Below, piece by piece: positions 1 through 6,544 of a DNA stretch of 8,527 bases. Made by a program: the position numbers and the translations under genes. The DNA lies in the NCBI GenBank assembly GCA_025450405.1, contig JANWHL010000142.1, forward strand, positions 1 through 8,527, read 5' to 3'. This stretch comes from Ktedonobacterales bacterium (GTDB lineage Bacteria; Chloroflexota; Ktedonobacteria; Ktedonobacterales; JADMIN01). A model generated the notes under the pieces. The model was not told where the DNA came from and searched no databases. It saw only the letters and a program-made list of their open reading frames with translations. Each line of letters starts with the position of its first letter. Position 1 is the first letter of the stretch.

Positions 1-11
1 AGCCCGTCTTC

Positions 12-857
12 ATGTATCAGGTGGCCGCGCCGCCCCGTCGCGAAGCGGTCCACTTCGCCCCGCCCGCCGAGACACCGTTCGAATGGCCACATACTACCGA
101 CTATGTGGGTGAACCCGACCACGGCGGTAATGGATACGTTGATGATTCACCTGCCGGTTACTACCATGACACCGCGGAATCGGCAAGCCACCCGGGCTCT
201 CATGTGGGCGAAGATATTGCCTACGCCGCGCTTGGGACGGCGCTGGCCGGTGGTCTGGTGGACCTCCTGCGCGACCGCCCTGGCCGCCGGCCCGCCGCAC
301 GGCTAACCACGCCACTGAACGACGGCGAGACAGCGCCCGCATCAGATGCTGACAGTCCACGGCTCACCGTGACATCCGCGCCACAAGCGTATACCGAGCC
401 CGGCGCCAACCTCTCATGGGTCCCTGTCGAGCGCTCGATGCCACAAATCCCAGGTGACGGCGCGGAGACCCCCATGCCTGCCATTACGGCATCGGCGCTC
501 GCGGACGTGCCGATGGCGACGGCATTGGCCACCCCGGCGAGCGTGCCGCTTGACACAGCGGCGCCAATGCCTCAAAATGTGCGGCGTCGTCTGGTGCAGC
601 GGGTCATCGTGCGCAAGCTCGCAATGTTGGATGGACAGGTCGTGGCCGAGTCCGCGGTCGAGCGCCAGGTGCCCGTGGTCAGCGACGACCAGGCGATGGC
701 TGCGCGCGTCCAGGCGGCCACGCTGGAAGCCGCGCGCGAGGCCCTCTCGCGTCTCATCCGCGAGGCACCTGAGGAAGCCCTACCGGCCATTCGAATGGAG
801 TTGTACGCACTGGATAACCAGGCTTTCGTGCAGAACGTGCGGCGGCCTGGCTCCTGA
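12..857 (+). CDS. Hypothetical Ala/Pro-rich protein, probably 5'-truncated by the window edge
   Basis: I do not recognise this protein. The reading frame is open to the left edge and the ATG at 12 has no Shine-Dalgarno site before it, so the real start probably lies outside the window. The visible 281 residues fall into three parts. Residues 1-65 are polar and rich in Pro, Gly, His and Asp and look disordered. Residues 69-86 are a mildly hydrophobic Ala/Gly/Leu stretch followed by an Arg-rich patch (87-97), which could be a membrane anchor or just an amphipathic helix. Residues 100-188 are an Ala/Pro/Thr linker. Residues 189-276 look folded: a predicted beta hairpin (around 195-222) and a long Ala-rich helix (225-250). 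The protein has no cysteine and a single visible lysine (K202) but many arginines. The coding frame is supported by length and by high GC at third codon positions in the C-terminal half. It is 135 bp upstream of the exchanger gene on the same strand; a functional link is unproven. Confidence 0.7.
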   Translation: MYQVAAPPRREAVHFAPPAETPFEWPHTTDYVGEPDHGGNGYVDDSPAGYYHDTAESASHPGSHVGEDIAYAALGTALAGGLVDLLRDRPGRRPAARLTTPLNDGETAPASDADSPRLTVTSAPQAYTEPGANLSWVPVERSMPQIPGDGAETPMPAITASALADVPMATALATPASVPLDTAAPMPQNVRRRLVQRVIVRKLAMLDGQVVAESAVERQVPVVSDDQAMAARVQAATLEAAREALSRLIREAPEEALPAIRMELYALDNQAFVQNVRRPGS

Positions 858-982
858 CGGCCGACGCTCACTATCCAGCCGGTTGCCTGGCGCGAGCGCT
901 CACATTCTGGAGTCTCCAGCCGCGAACACGTGGCGCCACGCGCGCAAGCGGTCTTGGAGTGAGGCTCCTGTAACGTCTCAGT

Positions 983-986
983 GGAG
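983..986 (+). promoter_or_regulatory. Shine-Dalgarno site deciding the start of the exchanger gene
   Basis: GGAG at 983-986 lies 6 nt before the ATG at 993. It overlaps the first codons of a longer reading that would begin with GTG at 981, so ATG 993 is the better start. Confidence 0.6.
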
Positions 987-992
987 AGGTGT

Positions 993-2366
993 ATGCGCCG
1001 AGCCTTCGTCTGGTCCCTGCTGCTCGGGATTCCTATAGTCCTCCTGCTTGAGCATTTCGAGCTGTCCGAGAGCTATCCTGGCGTCGTGTTCGTCCTGTCG
1101 GCGCTCAGCCTCGTCCCCCTCGCCAGCCTTCTTGAAAGTGCGGTCGAGGAGCTCTCCGAGCTGCTGGGACAATTTGTTGGCGGCCTGCTGCACACCACGT
1201 TCGGTAATGTCGCTGAACTGGCCATTGGCGTATCGATCCTGCTCAGTGGCCTATCCGGCGGAGCGGACATCGTGCGCGCCTCGATCGCCGGCGCCATCAT
1301 TCGCAACTCACTACTTTTTCTCGGCCTGGCCACCGCCGCGGGTTGCTGGCGCCACGGTCGCATGAAGTTCAATTCCGACAACGCCAGCGAATATTCCACC
1401 GTCCTGGCGCTCGCGGTCATCGGCATCGCGCTTCCGACCGTTGGCGCCTTGATCTTCGGAAACCGCTTCTCGGATAAGACGATTCTCACGGCCAGCATGG
1501 CGCTCGCCGTTGTCCTGCTGGTCAGCTACGTCGCTTATGTCGCCTTCGCCGTCTTCCGCGTGGCCGAGGGGCGCGACCTGGTGGCCGTGCGCCGCCAAAA
1601 GCGCGAGGATCGCGTCCGCCGTCATGTGGAGCGCCAGCGCGCCCGCGCCAGCGCCAAGCAAGGCTGGCAGTTGCCGCTGCCGGCCCAGCCAGACGTCAAT
1701 GCCCTTTTTGCCGAAGAGCGCGCCACCGCGGAGGCGCGGTTGGAGTCCGAGACGGCCGCCGCCCCCGGACCAGCGGCAGCCGCGCGCGCGAAGCCGAGTC
1801 GTATCGACCCCAAGGGTGCGCGGGCGGAGGCGCGGCGCAAGGCACGCGAAGAGCAGGGCGAAGGTGAGAGAGGACTTTTCGCCGGACATCCGATTCTTCG
1901 CGGATTGGCGGCCGTGGTCGTGCTCGCTGTCGCGGCCGCTTTTGTTGTGCTCATGTCGGAGCAGTTCGTCCACACGATCGAGCCGGTCGCCTCGCGCTTC
2001 CTCGGCGGCAATGAACTCTTCGTCGGTCTGGTGGTCATTCCGGTCATTGGTGGTGTGGTCGAGCTGAACGGAGCGGTTGGTGAGGCCCTGGAGAACCGCA
2101 TGGAGGTGACCATGGCGGTCACCGCTGGCGCGTCCATCCAGATGATTCTGGTCGTCGCGCCGGTGCTGGTCTTCGTCGGCGCGTTCAACGGCACCCCATT
2201 CGATCTGGTCTTCCAGCCGCTGGCGGTCGCCGTCTTCGTCGGCTCGATGTTCGTGTTCATGCTGCTGGGGCGTGATGGCGAATCGAACTGGCTGGAGGGG
2301 ATCCAGCTCGTCGCGTTCTGGGTGCTCTTCGCGGCGACGGCGTTTTTCCTCGGTGCCGGTGGCTGA
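993..2366 (+). CDS. CAX-type Ca2+/H+ antiporter with a long charged linker
   Basis: This is an integral membrane cation/proton exchanger of the CaCA superfamily, CAX branch, expected to export Ca2+ (or another divalent cation) in exchange for protons. Numbering from ATG 993 gives 457 residues. The two inverted CAX repeats are visible. The c-1 motif GNVAEL is at 71-76, followed by a SIAGAIIRNSLLFLG segment (97-111). The c-2 region starts at IPVIGGVVEL (349-358) and continues to GASIQM (379-384). The two acidic residues expected at the ion site, E75 and E357, are kept. The c-2 motif is altered: family members usually read GNAAEH, here GGVVEL. Hydrophobic segments suggest about 11 membrane helices. 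Between the two halves, residues about 190-295 form a charged Arg/Lys/Glu/Ala-rich linker, which explains why the protein is about 100 residues longer than typical bacterial CAX proteins. The family call is secure; the transported ion is inferred. Confidence 0.88.
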   Translation: MRRAFVWSLLLGIPIVLLLEHFELSESYPGVVFVLSALSLVPLASLLESAVEELSELLGQFVGGLLHTTFGNVAELAIGVSILLSGLSGGADIVRASIAGAIIRNSLLFLGLATAAGCWRHGRMKFNSDNASEYSTVLALAVIGIALPTVGALIFGNRFSDKTILTASMALAVVLLVSYVAYVAFAVFRVAEGRDLVAVRRQKREDRVRRHVERQRARASAKQGWQLPLPAQPDVNALFAEERATAEARLESETAAAPGPAAAARAKPSRIDPKGARAEARRKAREEQGEGERGLFAGHPILRGLAAVVVLAVAAAFVVLMSEQFVHTIEPVASRFLGGNELFVGLVVIPVIGGVVELNGAVGEALENRMEVTMAVTAGASIQMILVVAPVLVFVGAFNGTPFDLVFQPLAVAVFVGSMFVFMLLGRDGESNWLEGIQLVAFWVLFAATAFFLGAGG

Positions 2367-2380
2367 CGTCTGCGCAATGC

Positions 2381-2563
2381 TCAGAACACGGGCGCCATTT
2401 GGTCCAGGGAGATTGCGGCGGCCCTCGCCACCCTGTCGCGGGCTTCCGGCCGGAAGCCCGCGACATCCATGCGATGCGCGGCGTCCAGCAAGCCGTTCGT
2501 CATGCCAGGTGTCTCCATCAGCCGACCTTTACGCCCAGGCGCCTCACCCAGCCTGACGCTCAA
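2381..2563 (-). CDS. Doubtful 60-codon small ORF overlapping the end of holB
   Basis: The ATG at 2563-2561 overlaps the holB stop codon as ATGA, the arrangement typical of translational coupling, and the frame runs 60 codons to a TGA. Codon third positions are mostly G or C, roughly as in neighbouring genes. I recognise no domain: the peptide is Arg/Ala/Met-rich and not hydrophobic enough for a membrane segment. The 32-bp palindrome at 2434-2465 lies inside it and encodes part of its C-terminal third, which argues that the region is a terminator and the ORF is chance. Two internal in-frame ATG codons are possible starts, but I see no good Shine-Dalgarno for them. Confidence 0.22.
   Translation of the reverse strand: MSVRLGEAPGRKGRLMETPGMTNGLLDAAHRMDVAGFRPEARDRVARAAAISLDQMAPVF
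2434..2465. terminator. Perfect 32-bp palindrome, candidate bidirectional terminator
   Basis: The 32 bases equal their own reverse complement exactly, with the centre between 2449 and 2450. Each arm is 16 nt, starting TGTCGCGGGCTTCCGG. As RNA this could form a hairpin of about 14 GC-rich pairs closed by a GGCC loop. It lies between the ends of the convergent exchanger (2366) and holB (2560) genes, where a bidirectional terminator is expected. No T-run follows on either strand, so it is not a classical intrinsic terminator. It could instead be a hairpin of the U-tract-free kind, a dispersed palindromic repeat or a protein-binding site. The palindrome itself is certain; its role is inferred. 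Confidence 0.5.
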
Positions 2564-3594
2564 CCGCGCGCGTTTGAGCCACCCTGGCCCTGTGCCCGCG
2601 CACCCGACCGCCCAGCTGGGAAATCGAGCGCCAGCACTTCGAGTGCCAGACGCGGGTTGGCGTTCTGATCCAGTTGCCGGTAGGTCTCGACGAGCCGGCG
2701 GAGGAACGCTTCCGCGCGCTCGGGCTCGAGCGCGCGCCCCAGTCGCTCCGCGGCCTCTCGCGCTAGGCCCGCGGTGTTGAGCGCATCACTCCCCAGAGCG
2801 GCAAGCAGCACGTCGTGCCACCAGAGCGTCCACGTCTCGACGGCCGACCGCGCGCCTTCGCCTTCGGCCGCCAACGCCGCCATCAGACGCATCCGCTCGC
2901 TGGCCGGGGCCGCCGCCACCTCCAGGATACGGGTCAGCAGGGCGTCACGCCGCTCGCGAAGCTCCGGCCGACGATGTGCCTCCACGGCCCAGCCCAATCG
3001 TCCACCGGCGAGCCCCGCCAATGCTGCCGCCTCATCAGCCTCCACGCCCCAGCGCTCCACCAGGGCGGCGCGGACCTCCTCCGCGCCAAGTGGGGACATG
3101 GGGATAAGCTGGCAGCGCGATACGAGCGTGGGCAGCAGCAGGTCGGGCTCCTCGCAAGTCAGAATAAGCACAACCTGCTCAGGCGGCTCCTCCAGCGTCT
3201 TCAAGAGCGCGTTGACGGCCTCGGCCTCCATGCGCTCGGCGCCCGGCAACACGACGACACGCCACCTACCTTCATACGGCGCGAGATTGACCGTGTGTCG
3301 CAGCTCGCGGACGCTTTCGATCGGCAGCCAGCGCTTGCCCAGAGGCGGTTCCACAACCGCCACATCAGGATGATTGCCATGCGCGATGCGCTGACACGAG
3401 GCGCACTCCCCGCATGCCTCCACGGATGCGGGATCCCGCCTTGTGCATTGGAGCACGCGTGCTAGCGCCATAGCGAGCGTGGTCTTACCAATGTTCGCCG
3501 GTCCTGTCAGCAGATACGCGTGGGCTACGCGATTCGTGCGCACGGCCCGCTCCAGCAGCCCCTGGGCGTGCGGGTTCCCCACGACATCGCGCAT
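2560..3594 (-). CDS. holB: DNA polymerase III delta' subunit (clamp loader)
   Basis: HolB is the delta' subunit of the replicative clamp loader, which with DnaX and delta opens the beta clamp and loads it on primed DNA. From ATG 3594 the protein has 344 residues, a normal length. The N-terminus (MRDVVGNPHAQGLLERAV, then RVAHAYLLTGP) is the family's usual beginning, which supports this start over a longer open frame reaching to 4068. The Walker A motif GPANIGKT is at 31-38. The four zinc-finger cysteines are C50, C61, C64 and C67. ALLKTLEEPP is at 129-138 and the SRC motif at 159-161. Where a Walker B DEAD/DEAH would stand, the sequence is VVVLPGAERM (113-122), without the acidic pair, so ATP may bind but hydrolysis is unlikely; this is common in delta'. 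The C-terminal third is helical and ends with the conserved-looking NANPRLALEVL (311-321). The usual upstream partner tmk is not adjacent; the gene is divergent from the LON-domain gene. Its Shine-Dalgarno site is weak or distant. Confidence 0.9.
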   Translation of the reverse strand: MRDVVGNPHAQGLLERAVRTNRVAHAYLLTGPANIGKTTLAMALARVLQCTRRDPASVEACGECASCQRIAHGNHPDVAVVEPPLGKRWLPIESVRELRHTVNLAPYEGRWRVVVLPGAERMEAEAVNALLKTLEEPPEQVVLILTCEEPDLLLPTLVSRCQLIPMSPLGAEEVRAALVERWGVEADEAAALAGLAGGRLGWAVEAHRRPELRERRDALLTRILEVAAAPASERMRLMAALAAEGEGARSAVETWTLWWHDVLLAALGSDALNTAGLAREAAERLGRALEPERAEAFLRRLVETYRQLDQNANPRLALEVLALDFPAGRSGARAQGQGGSNARG

Positions 3595-3673
3595 GTGGGC
3601 ATGTCTCGCTTTCCTGTGGGTTTCAGCCCCGCCGTTTAGGTCCTCGGCACAAGCGATCGGCGTTCGTGTCCGG

Positions 3674-3704
3674 TTGGCACGGGCTGCCTCTCCCATGATA
3701 CACT
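3674..3704 (+). promoter_or_regulatory. Candidate sigma70-type promoter for the LON-domain gene
   Basis: TTGGCA at 3674-3679 matches the -35 consensus at five of six positions. Downstream, TGATACACT at 3696-3704 reads as an extended -10 (TG, one base, then TACACT, four of six matches) with a 19-bp spacer. The alternative hexamer GATACA at 3697-3702 gives a 17-bp spacer but a poorer match. Transcription would begin near 3711 and leave a leader of nearly 90 nt before GTG 3799. Confidence 0.4.
3695..3700 (-). promoter_or_regulatory. Candidate -10 element for holB
   Basis: Read on the minus strand, 3700-3695 is TATCAT, five of six matches to TATAAT. It would start a holB transcript near 3688, about 94 nt before ATG 3594. 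No good -35 is visible 16-18 bp upstream, so confidence is limited. It overlaps the candidate -10 of the opposite promoter. Confidence 0.35.
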
Positions 3705-3785
3705 CTTTGGTAATCGCGCCGAGCCGTGTCGAAGGGCGGTGCCAGCGTTCATTCGATACCTCCGATACCCGCGATTCGGCCCGCG

Positions 3786-3792
3786 AAAGGAG
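3786..3792 (+). promoter_or_regulatory. Shine-Dalgarno site deciding the GTG start of the LON-domain gene
   Basis: AAAGGAG at 3786-3792 is 6 nt before GTG 3799. This is a much better start than the in-frame GTG at 3739, which has only a poorly spaced purine run before it. Confidence 0.75.
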
Positions 3793-3798
3793 CCCACG

Positions 3799-4461
3799 GT
3801 GGCCGACCAGCCATTCTGGGTGCCACTTTTCCCGCTTGATATGGTCCTGTTTCCCGGGATGGCGCTCCCCCTGCACATCTTCGAGCCACGGTATCGCGAG
3901 ATGGTGGCCGAGTGCCTGGAGGATCACGCGCCCTTCGGTGTGGTGTTGGCCCGCCCCGAGAGCCTCTATGGACTCGAAGTGCCGCACGCCGTTGGCACTT
4001 TGGCGCGCATTGACGACGGCGAGTGCCTCACCGACGGCCGCTATAACATCCTCGCTCGCGGCATGCACCGCTTTCGCATCGTCCAGGAGAGCCGCGACCG
4101 CGCCTATCTGCGTGGCCTCGTGACCCCCGTGTGTGATGTGGATGAGTCACGTGACGTCTTGCTGGCGCTGGCCGGCGAAGCGCGCGACGAATTCCGCGAC
4201 TACCTCGGGATTGTGCTCACCCTAGTGGGCAGCGAGGTGCGCGAGATTGCCATTCCGCGCGATGCCACCGAGCTTTCACACACAATTGCCATGTGCCTGA
4301 CCAGCGAGGACTCCGAGAAGCAAAAATTGCTGGAGATGACCTCGGCATCGGAGCGACTACAGGCCGAGATCGCTCTCTTGCGCACCGAGACCCAAATGCT
4401 CTGCGCGCAGGTAGAGAGCCCACTGCCTCCCAGCGGCACCAACCGCGCCCTGTTGAATTGA
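3799..4461 (+). CDS. Stand-alone LON substrate-binding (LON N-terminal) domain protein
   Basis: The protein matches the LON N-terminal domain family (PF02190), known from the substrate-recognition part of Lon protease, but carries neither the AAA+ nor the Ser-Lys protease part. From GTG 3799 it has 220 residues, a normal length for free-standing members. The hallmark N-terminus is present: VPLFPLDMVLFPGMALPLHIFEPRYREMV (8-36). The beta-rich core continues with FGVVLARP (46-53), VGTLARIDD (65-73), DGRYNILARGMHRFRI (79-94) and YLRGLVTPV (103-111). A helical C-terminal part (about 118-205) ends in a probable short coiled coil (171-204). The function of solitary LON-domain proteins is poorly known; a role in protein quality control or peptide binding is only inferred from the domain. 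The gene is divergent from holB across 204 bp and convergent with the dehydratase gene, from which it is separated by 48 bp. Confidence 0.87.
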   Translation: MADQPFWVPLFPLDMVLFPGMALPLHIFEPRYREMVAECLEDHAPFGVVLARPESLYGLEVPHAVGTLARIDDGECLTDGRYNILARGMHRFRIVQESRDRAYLRGLVTPVCDVDESRDVLLALAGEARDEFRDYLGIVLTLVGSEVREIAIPRDATELSHTIAMCLTSEDSEKQKLLEMTSASERLQAEIALLRTETQMLCAQVESPLPPSGTNRALLN

Positions 4462-4466
4462 GGCCG

Positions 4467-4481
4467 CGCTGAGGCTCAGCG
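4467..4481. terminator. Weak stem-loop between convergent genes
   Basis: CGCTGA (4467-4472) and TCAGCG (4476-4481) can pair around a 3-nt GGC loop. The element lies in the 48-bp space between the LON-domain gene and the convergent dehydratase gene, where transcripts should end from both sides. It is short and lacks a T-run, so it is only a candidate. Confidence 0.3.
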
Positions 4482-4509
4482 GGCCCCGACGCTTCTCCGG
4501 GCATTGCTG

Positions 4510-6528
4510 TCAGGCCGAAGCGGCGCCGCTGGCGATAGCCGACTCATCGTGGATTGCGTCGAACAACCGATCGCGATGAACCCGCGAATCGTCGACCTCA
4601 AGGCTTTGTTCGAGCATATGCATCGTGCTGCCAAGCGCGTAGAGCGTGGGTGTCCCGCCATTGCTGGCGACGTGTCGGATCTTGCCGTGCGACGTCGGCA
4701 CCAGATCCTCACCTGGGGCCGCCAGGATTTCGTGCATACGCTCGCCGGGCCGCAGCCCGGTGTAAACCACCGGGATATCCTGGCCGACTCGCAAGCCGCG
4801 CAGGGTGATCATCTTGACGGCCAGGTCCGCGATGCCGACCGGTTCACCCATGTCGAGGATGAACAGGCCGCCGCTATCGGCAATGGTCGAGGTCACAATC
4901 ACCAGCCCGCAAGCCTCAGGGATGGTCATGAAATAGCGCGTGGCTTTCGCGTCGGTGATGGTGACAGGGCCGCCTTGCTCGATCTGCTGCGTGAAGAGCG
5001 GCACCACACTGCCGCGGCTGCCAATGACATTGCCAAAGCGCACCGCGCAGAAGCGCGTCCGCCCCTCGCCCGCGTGTGCCATCGCCTGCACCACGATCTC
5101 GCCAGCGCGCTTGGACGCGCCCAGCACATTCACGGGGTCGGCGGCTTTATCGCTGGAGATGAAGCAGAAGCAGCCGACATCATATTGGCGGGCGAGATGG
5201 CAGAGCGAATGGGTGGCGAGGACATTCGTCCGGATCGCCTGATCGGGGTGTTGCTCGAGCAGCGGCACATGCTTGTACGCGGCCGCGTGAAAGATCACGT
5301 GCGGGCGCTCGCGCTCGAACAACCGCTCCATGCTCCGGGCATTGGTGATGTCGCCAATCTGGAGCCGAATGCGATCGCCTTCGGGGTGACTGCGCAGGCT
5401 CTCGGCCAGGTCAAAGAGGCCCGTCTCATTGTTGTCGAGCGCGATGACCGTGGCCGGCGCGTAGGTTACGAGCTGTCGGCAGAGCTCCGACCCGATGGAA
5501 CCGGCCGCGCCGGTCACCAGGACGATTTTGCCCGTCAGCGCCTCGTGAGCCTCTGGTGTGTGCAGCGGCACCACCTCGCGGCCCAGCAGGTCGGCCACGT
5601 TGATGTCGCGCAGACGGACCGCGCCGGACACCTGACCAACCACCTCGCGCAGGCTCGGCAGGATCTTCACCGAGGCTGTCGTCTGCTGGCAAAGCGCGAT
5701 GATCTCGCTGGTCCTTTTCGGGCCGGCCGAGGGCAGCGCCAGAATAATCAAGTCGATCCGCTCGCGCCGCACGATGCCGGGGATCTGACCGATCGGCCCG
5801 AAGACCATCTTCCCGTGCAGGCGCCGGGCCCACTTCGCCGGGTCGTCATCCACGAAGCCCGCGATAGAATAGCCGCCCGCGAACGCCCCCGTGCCATTGA
5901 CGAGCAGGCGTGCGGCCAAAGTGGCCCCCGCTAGCCCGGCGCCCACAATCAGGACGCGACCGCGATCGCCCTTAGCGGACGCCATGCGACTGGCATGAAT
6001 CACCCGCGGCAGCATTTTGTAGCAGCCGATGAACAAGAACGAGAGCAGCGCGCCACCAATGACCACACTGAGGGGCAGTGATTCCAGAACCCGGAGCAGG
6101 TTTGCCACTGGCCTGGGCATGGTAGACACGGCGTCGTACGCCCTCGCGGCCAGCTCGATCCCGGCCACCAGTACCGCTGTCACCGCGATGGCGCGCATCA
6201 ACGCGAAACCATCGCGCAGACTCGCGTAGCGCCAGAGGCGTCGGTGCAGGCCGGACAGATACGATACCGCGGCGTAGATCACCCCAATGAGCAAACTCGG
6301 CACCAGCAAGGCGCGCATCTCGAACTCGAACGCGGGCGTCCCCACGAAGCGCAGGGCGGTCGCCATTTCGCACGAGGCCGTCACGAGCAGAACATCGAGG
6401 AGCACCGACAGACCATACAGACGGAGGCGGCGAACGACCCACATGGCGAACCACTGGCGCGCGCCATTGGCGAGGCCGCCCGCCGCGGCGGATGTGCCTG
6501 GGGTGGCTCGGAGCGATTCCTGAGTCAT
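4510..6528 (-). CDS. Membrane-bound UDP-sugar 4,6-dehydratase (PglF/WbpM/CapD family)
   Basis: This 672-residue polysaccharide-biosynthesis protein is expected to convert a UDP-N-acetylhexosamine (usually UDP-GlcNAc) to the 4-keto-6-deoxy sugar, using bound NAD+, at the inner face of the membrane. ATG 6528 is preceded by a perfect AGGAGG with 6-nt spacing. Four membrane helices lie at about 36-58, 72-92, 108-128 and 150-170. A first Rossmann-like, CoA-binding-type domain carries VGAGLAG (195-201). The catalytic SDR domain has TGAAGSIG (339-346), ISSDKA (457-462) and GASKR (470-474), with K473 as the catalytic lysine. The residue at the Tyr or Met position is L469, which is unusual. RFGNVIGSRGSVVPLF (497-512) and GLRPGERMHEIL (591-602) are family hallmarks. 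It follows the sugar transferase gene by only 16 nt, so the two are almost certainly co-transcribed. Exact substrate and product are inferred from family and neighbours. Confidence 0.9.
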   Translation of the reverse strand: MTQESLRATPGTSAAAGGLANGARQWFAMWVVRRLRLYGLSVLLDVLLVTASCEMATALRFVGTPAFEFEMRALLVPSLLIGVIYAAVSYLSGLHRRLWRYASLRDGFALMRAIAVTAVLVAGIELAARAYDAVSTMPRPVANLLRVLESLPLSVVIGGALLSFLFIGCYKMLPRVIHASRMASAKGDRGRVLIVGAGLAGATLAARLLVNGTGAFAGGYSIAGFVDDDPAKWARRLHGKMVFGPIGQIPGIVRRERIDLIILALPSAGPKRTSEIIALCQQTTASVKILPSLREVVGQVSGAVRLRDINVADLLGREVVPLHTPEAHEALTGKIVLVTGAAGSIGSELCRQLVTYAPATVIALDNNETGLFDLAESLRSHPEGDRIRLQIGDITNARSMERLFERERPHVIFHAAAYKHVPLLEQHPDQAIRTNVLATHSLCHLARQYDVGCFCFISSDKAADPVNVLGASKRAGEIVVQAMAHAGEGRTRFCAVRFGNVIGSRGSVVPLFTQQIEQGGPVTITDAKATRYFMTIPEACGLVIVTSTIADSGGLFILDMGEPVGIADLAVKMITLRGLRVGQDIPVVYTGLRPGERMHEILAAPGEDLVPTSHGKIRHVASNGGTPTLYALGSTMHMLEQSLEVDDSRVHRDRLFDAIHDESAIASGAASA

Positions 6529-6534
6529 TGGGGG

Positions 6535-6540
6535 CCTCCT
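6535..6540 (-). promoter_or_regulatory. Consensus Shine-Dalgarno site of the dehydratase gene
   Basis: On the minus strand 6540-6535 reads AGGAGG, 6 nt before ATG 6528. It lies in the 16-nt gap after the sugar transferase stop codon and rules out the longer in-frame start near 6609. Confidence 0.85.
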
Positions 6541-6544
6541 GACG

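Noticed and set aside
454..1038. 194-codon plus-strand frame overlapping the hypothetical gene and the start of the exchanger
   Set aside because: The product is extremely Arg/Ser/Pro/Cys-rich, typical of a +1 shadow, and conflicts with the supported frames on both sides.
1622..2377. 251-codon open frame on the minus strand
   Set aside because: It is antisense to the exchanger; the product is Ser/Thr/Ala/Pro-rich low complexity with no family features.
3595..4068. N-terminal extension of holB to an upstream ATG at 4068
   Set aside because: The extra 158 residues would run antisense through the LON-domain gene and resemble nothing. The known HolB N-terminus begins exactly at ATG 3594.
4504..5934. 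Long open frame (476 codons) on the plus strand
   Set aside because: It is wholly antisense to the dehydratase gene, whose motifs are unmistakable. The translation is His/Arg/Ala-rich with no recognisable domain, as expected for the shadow of a GC-rich gene.
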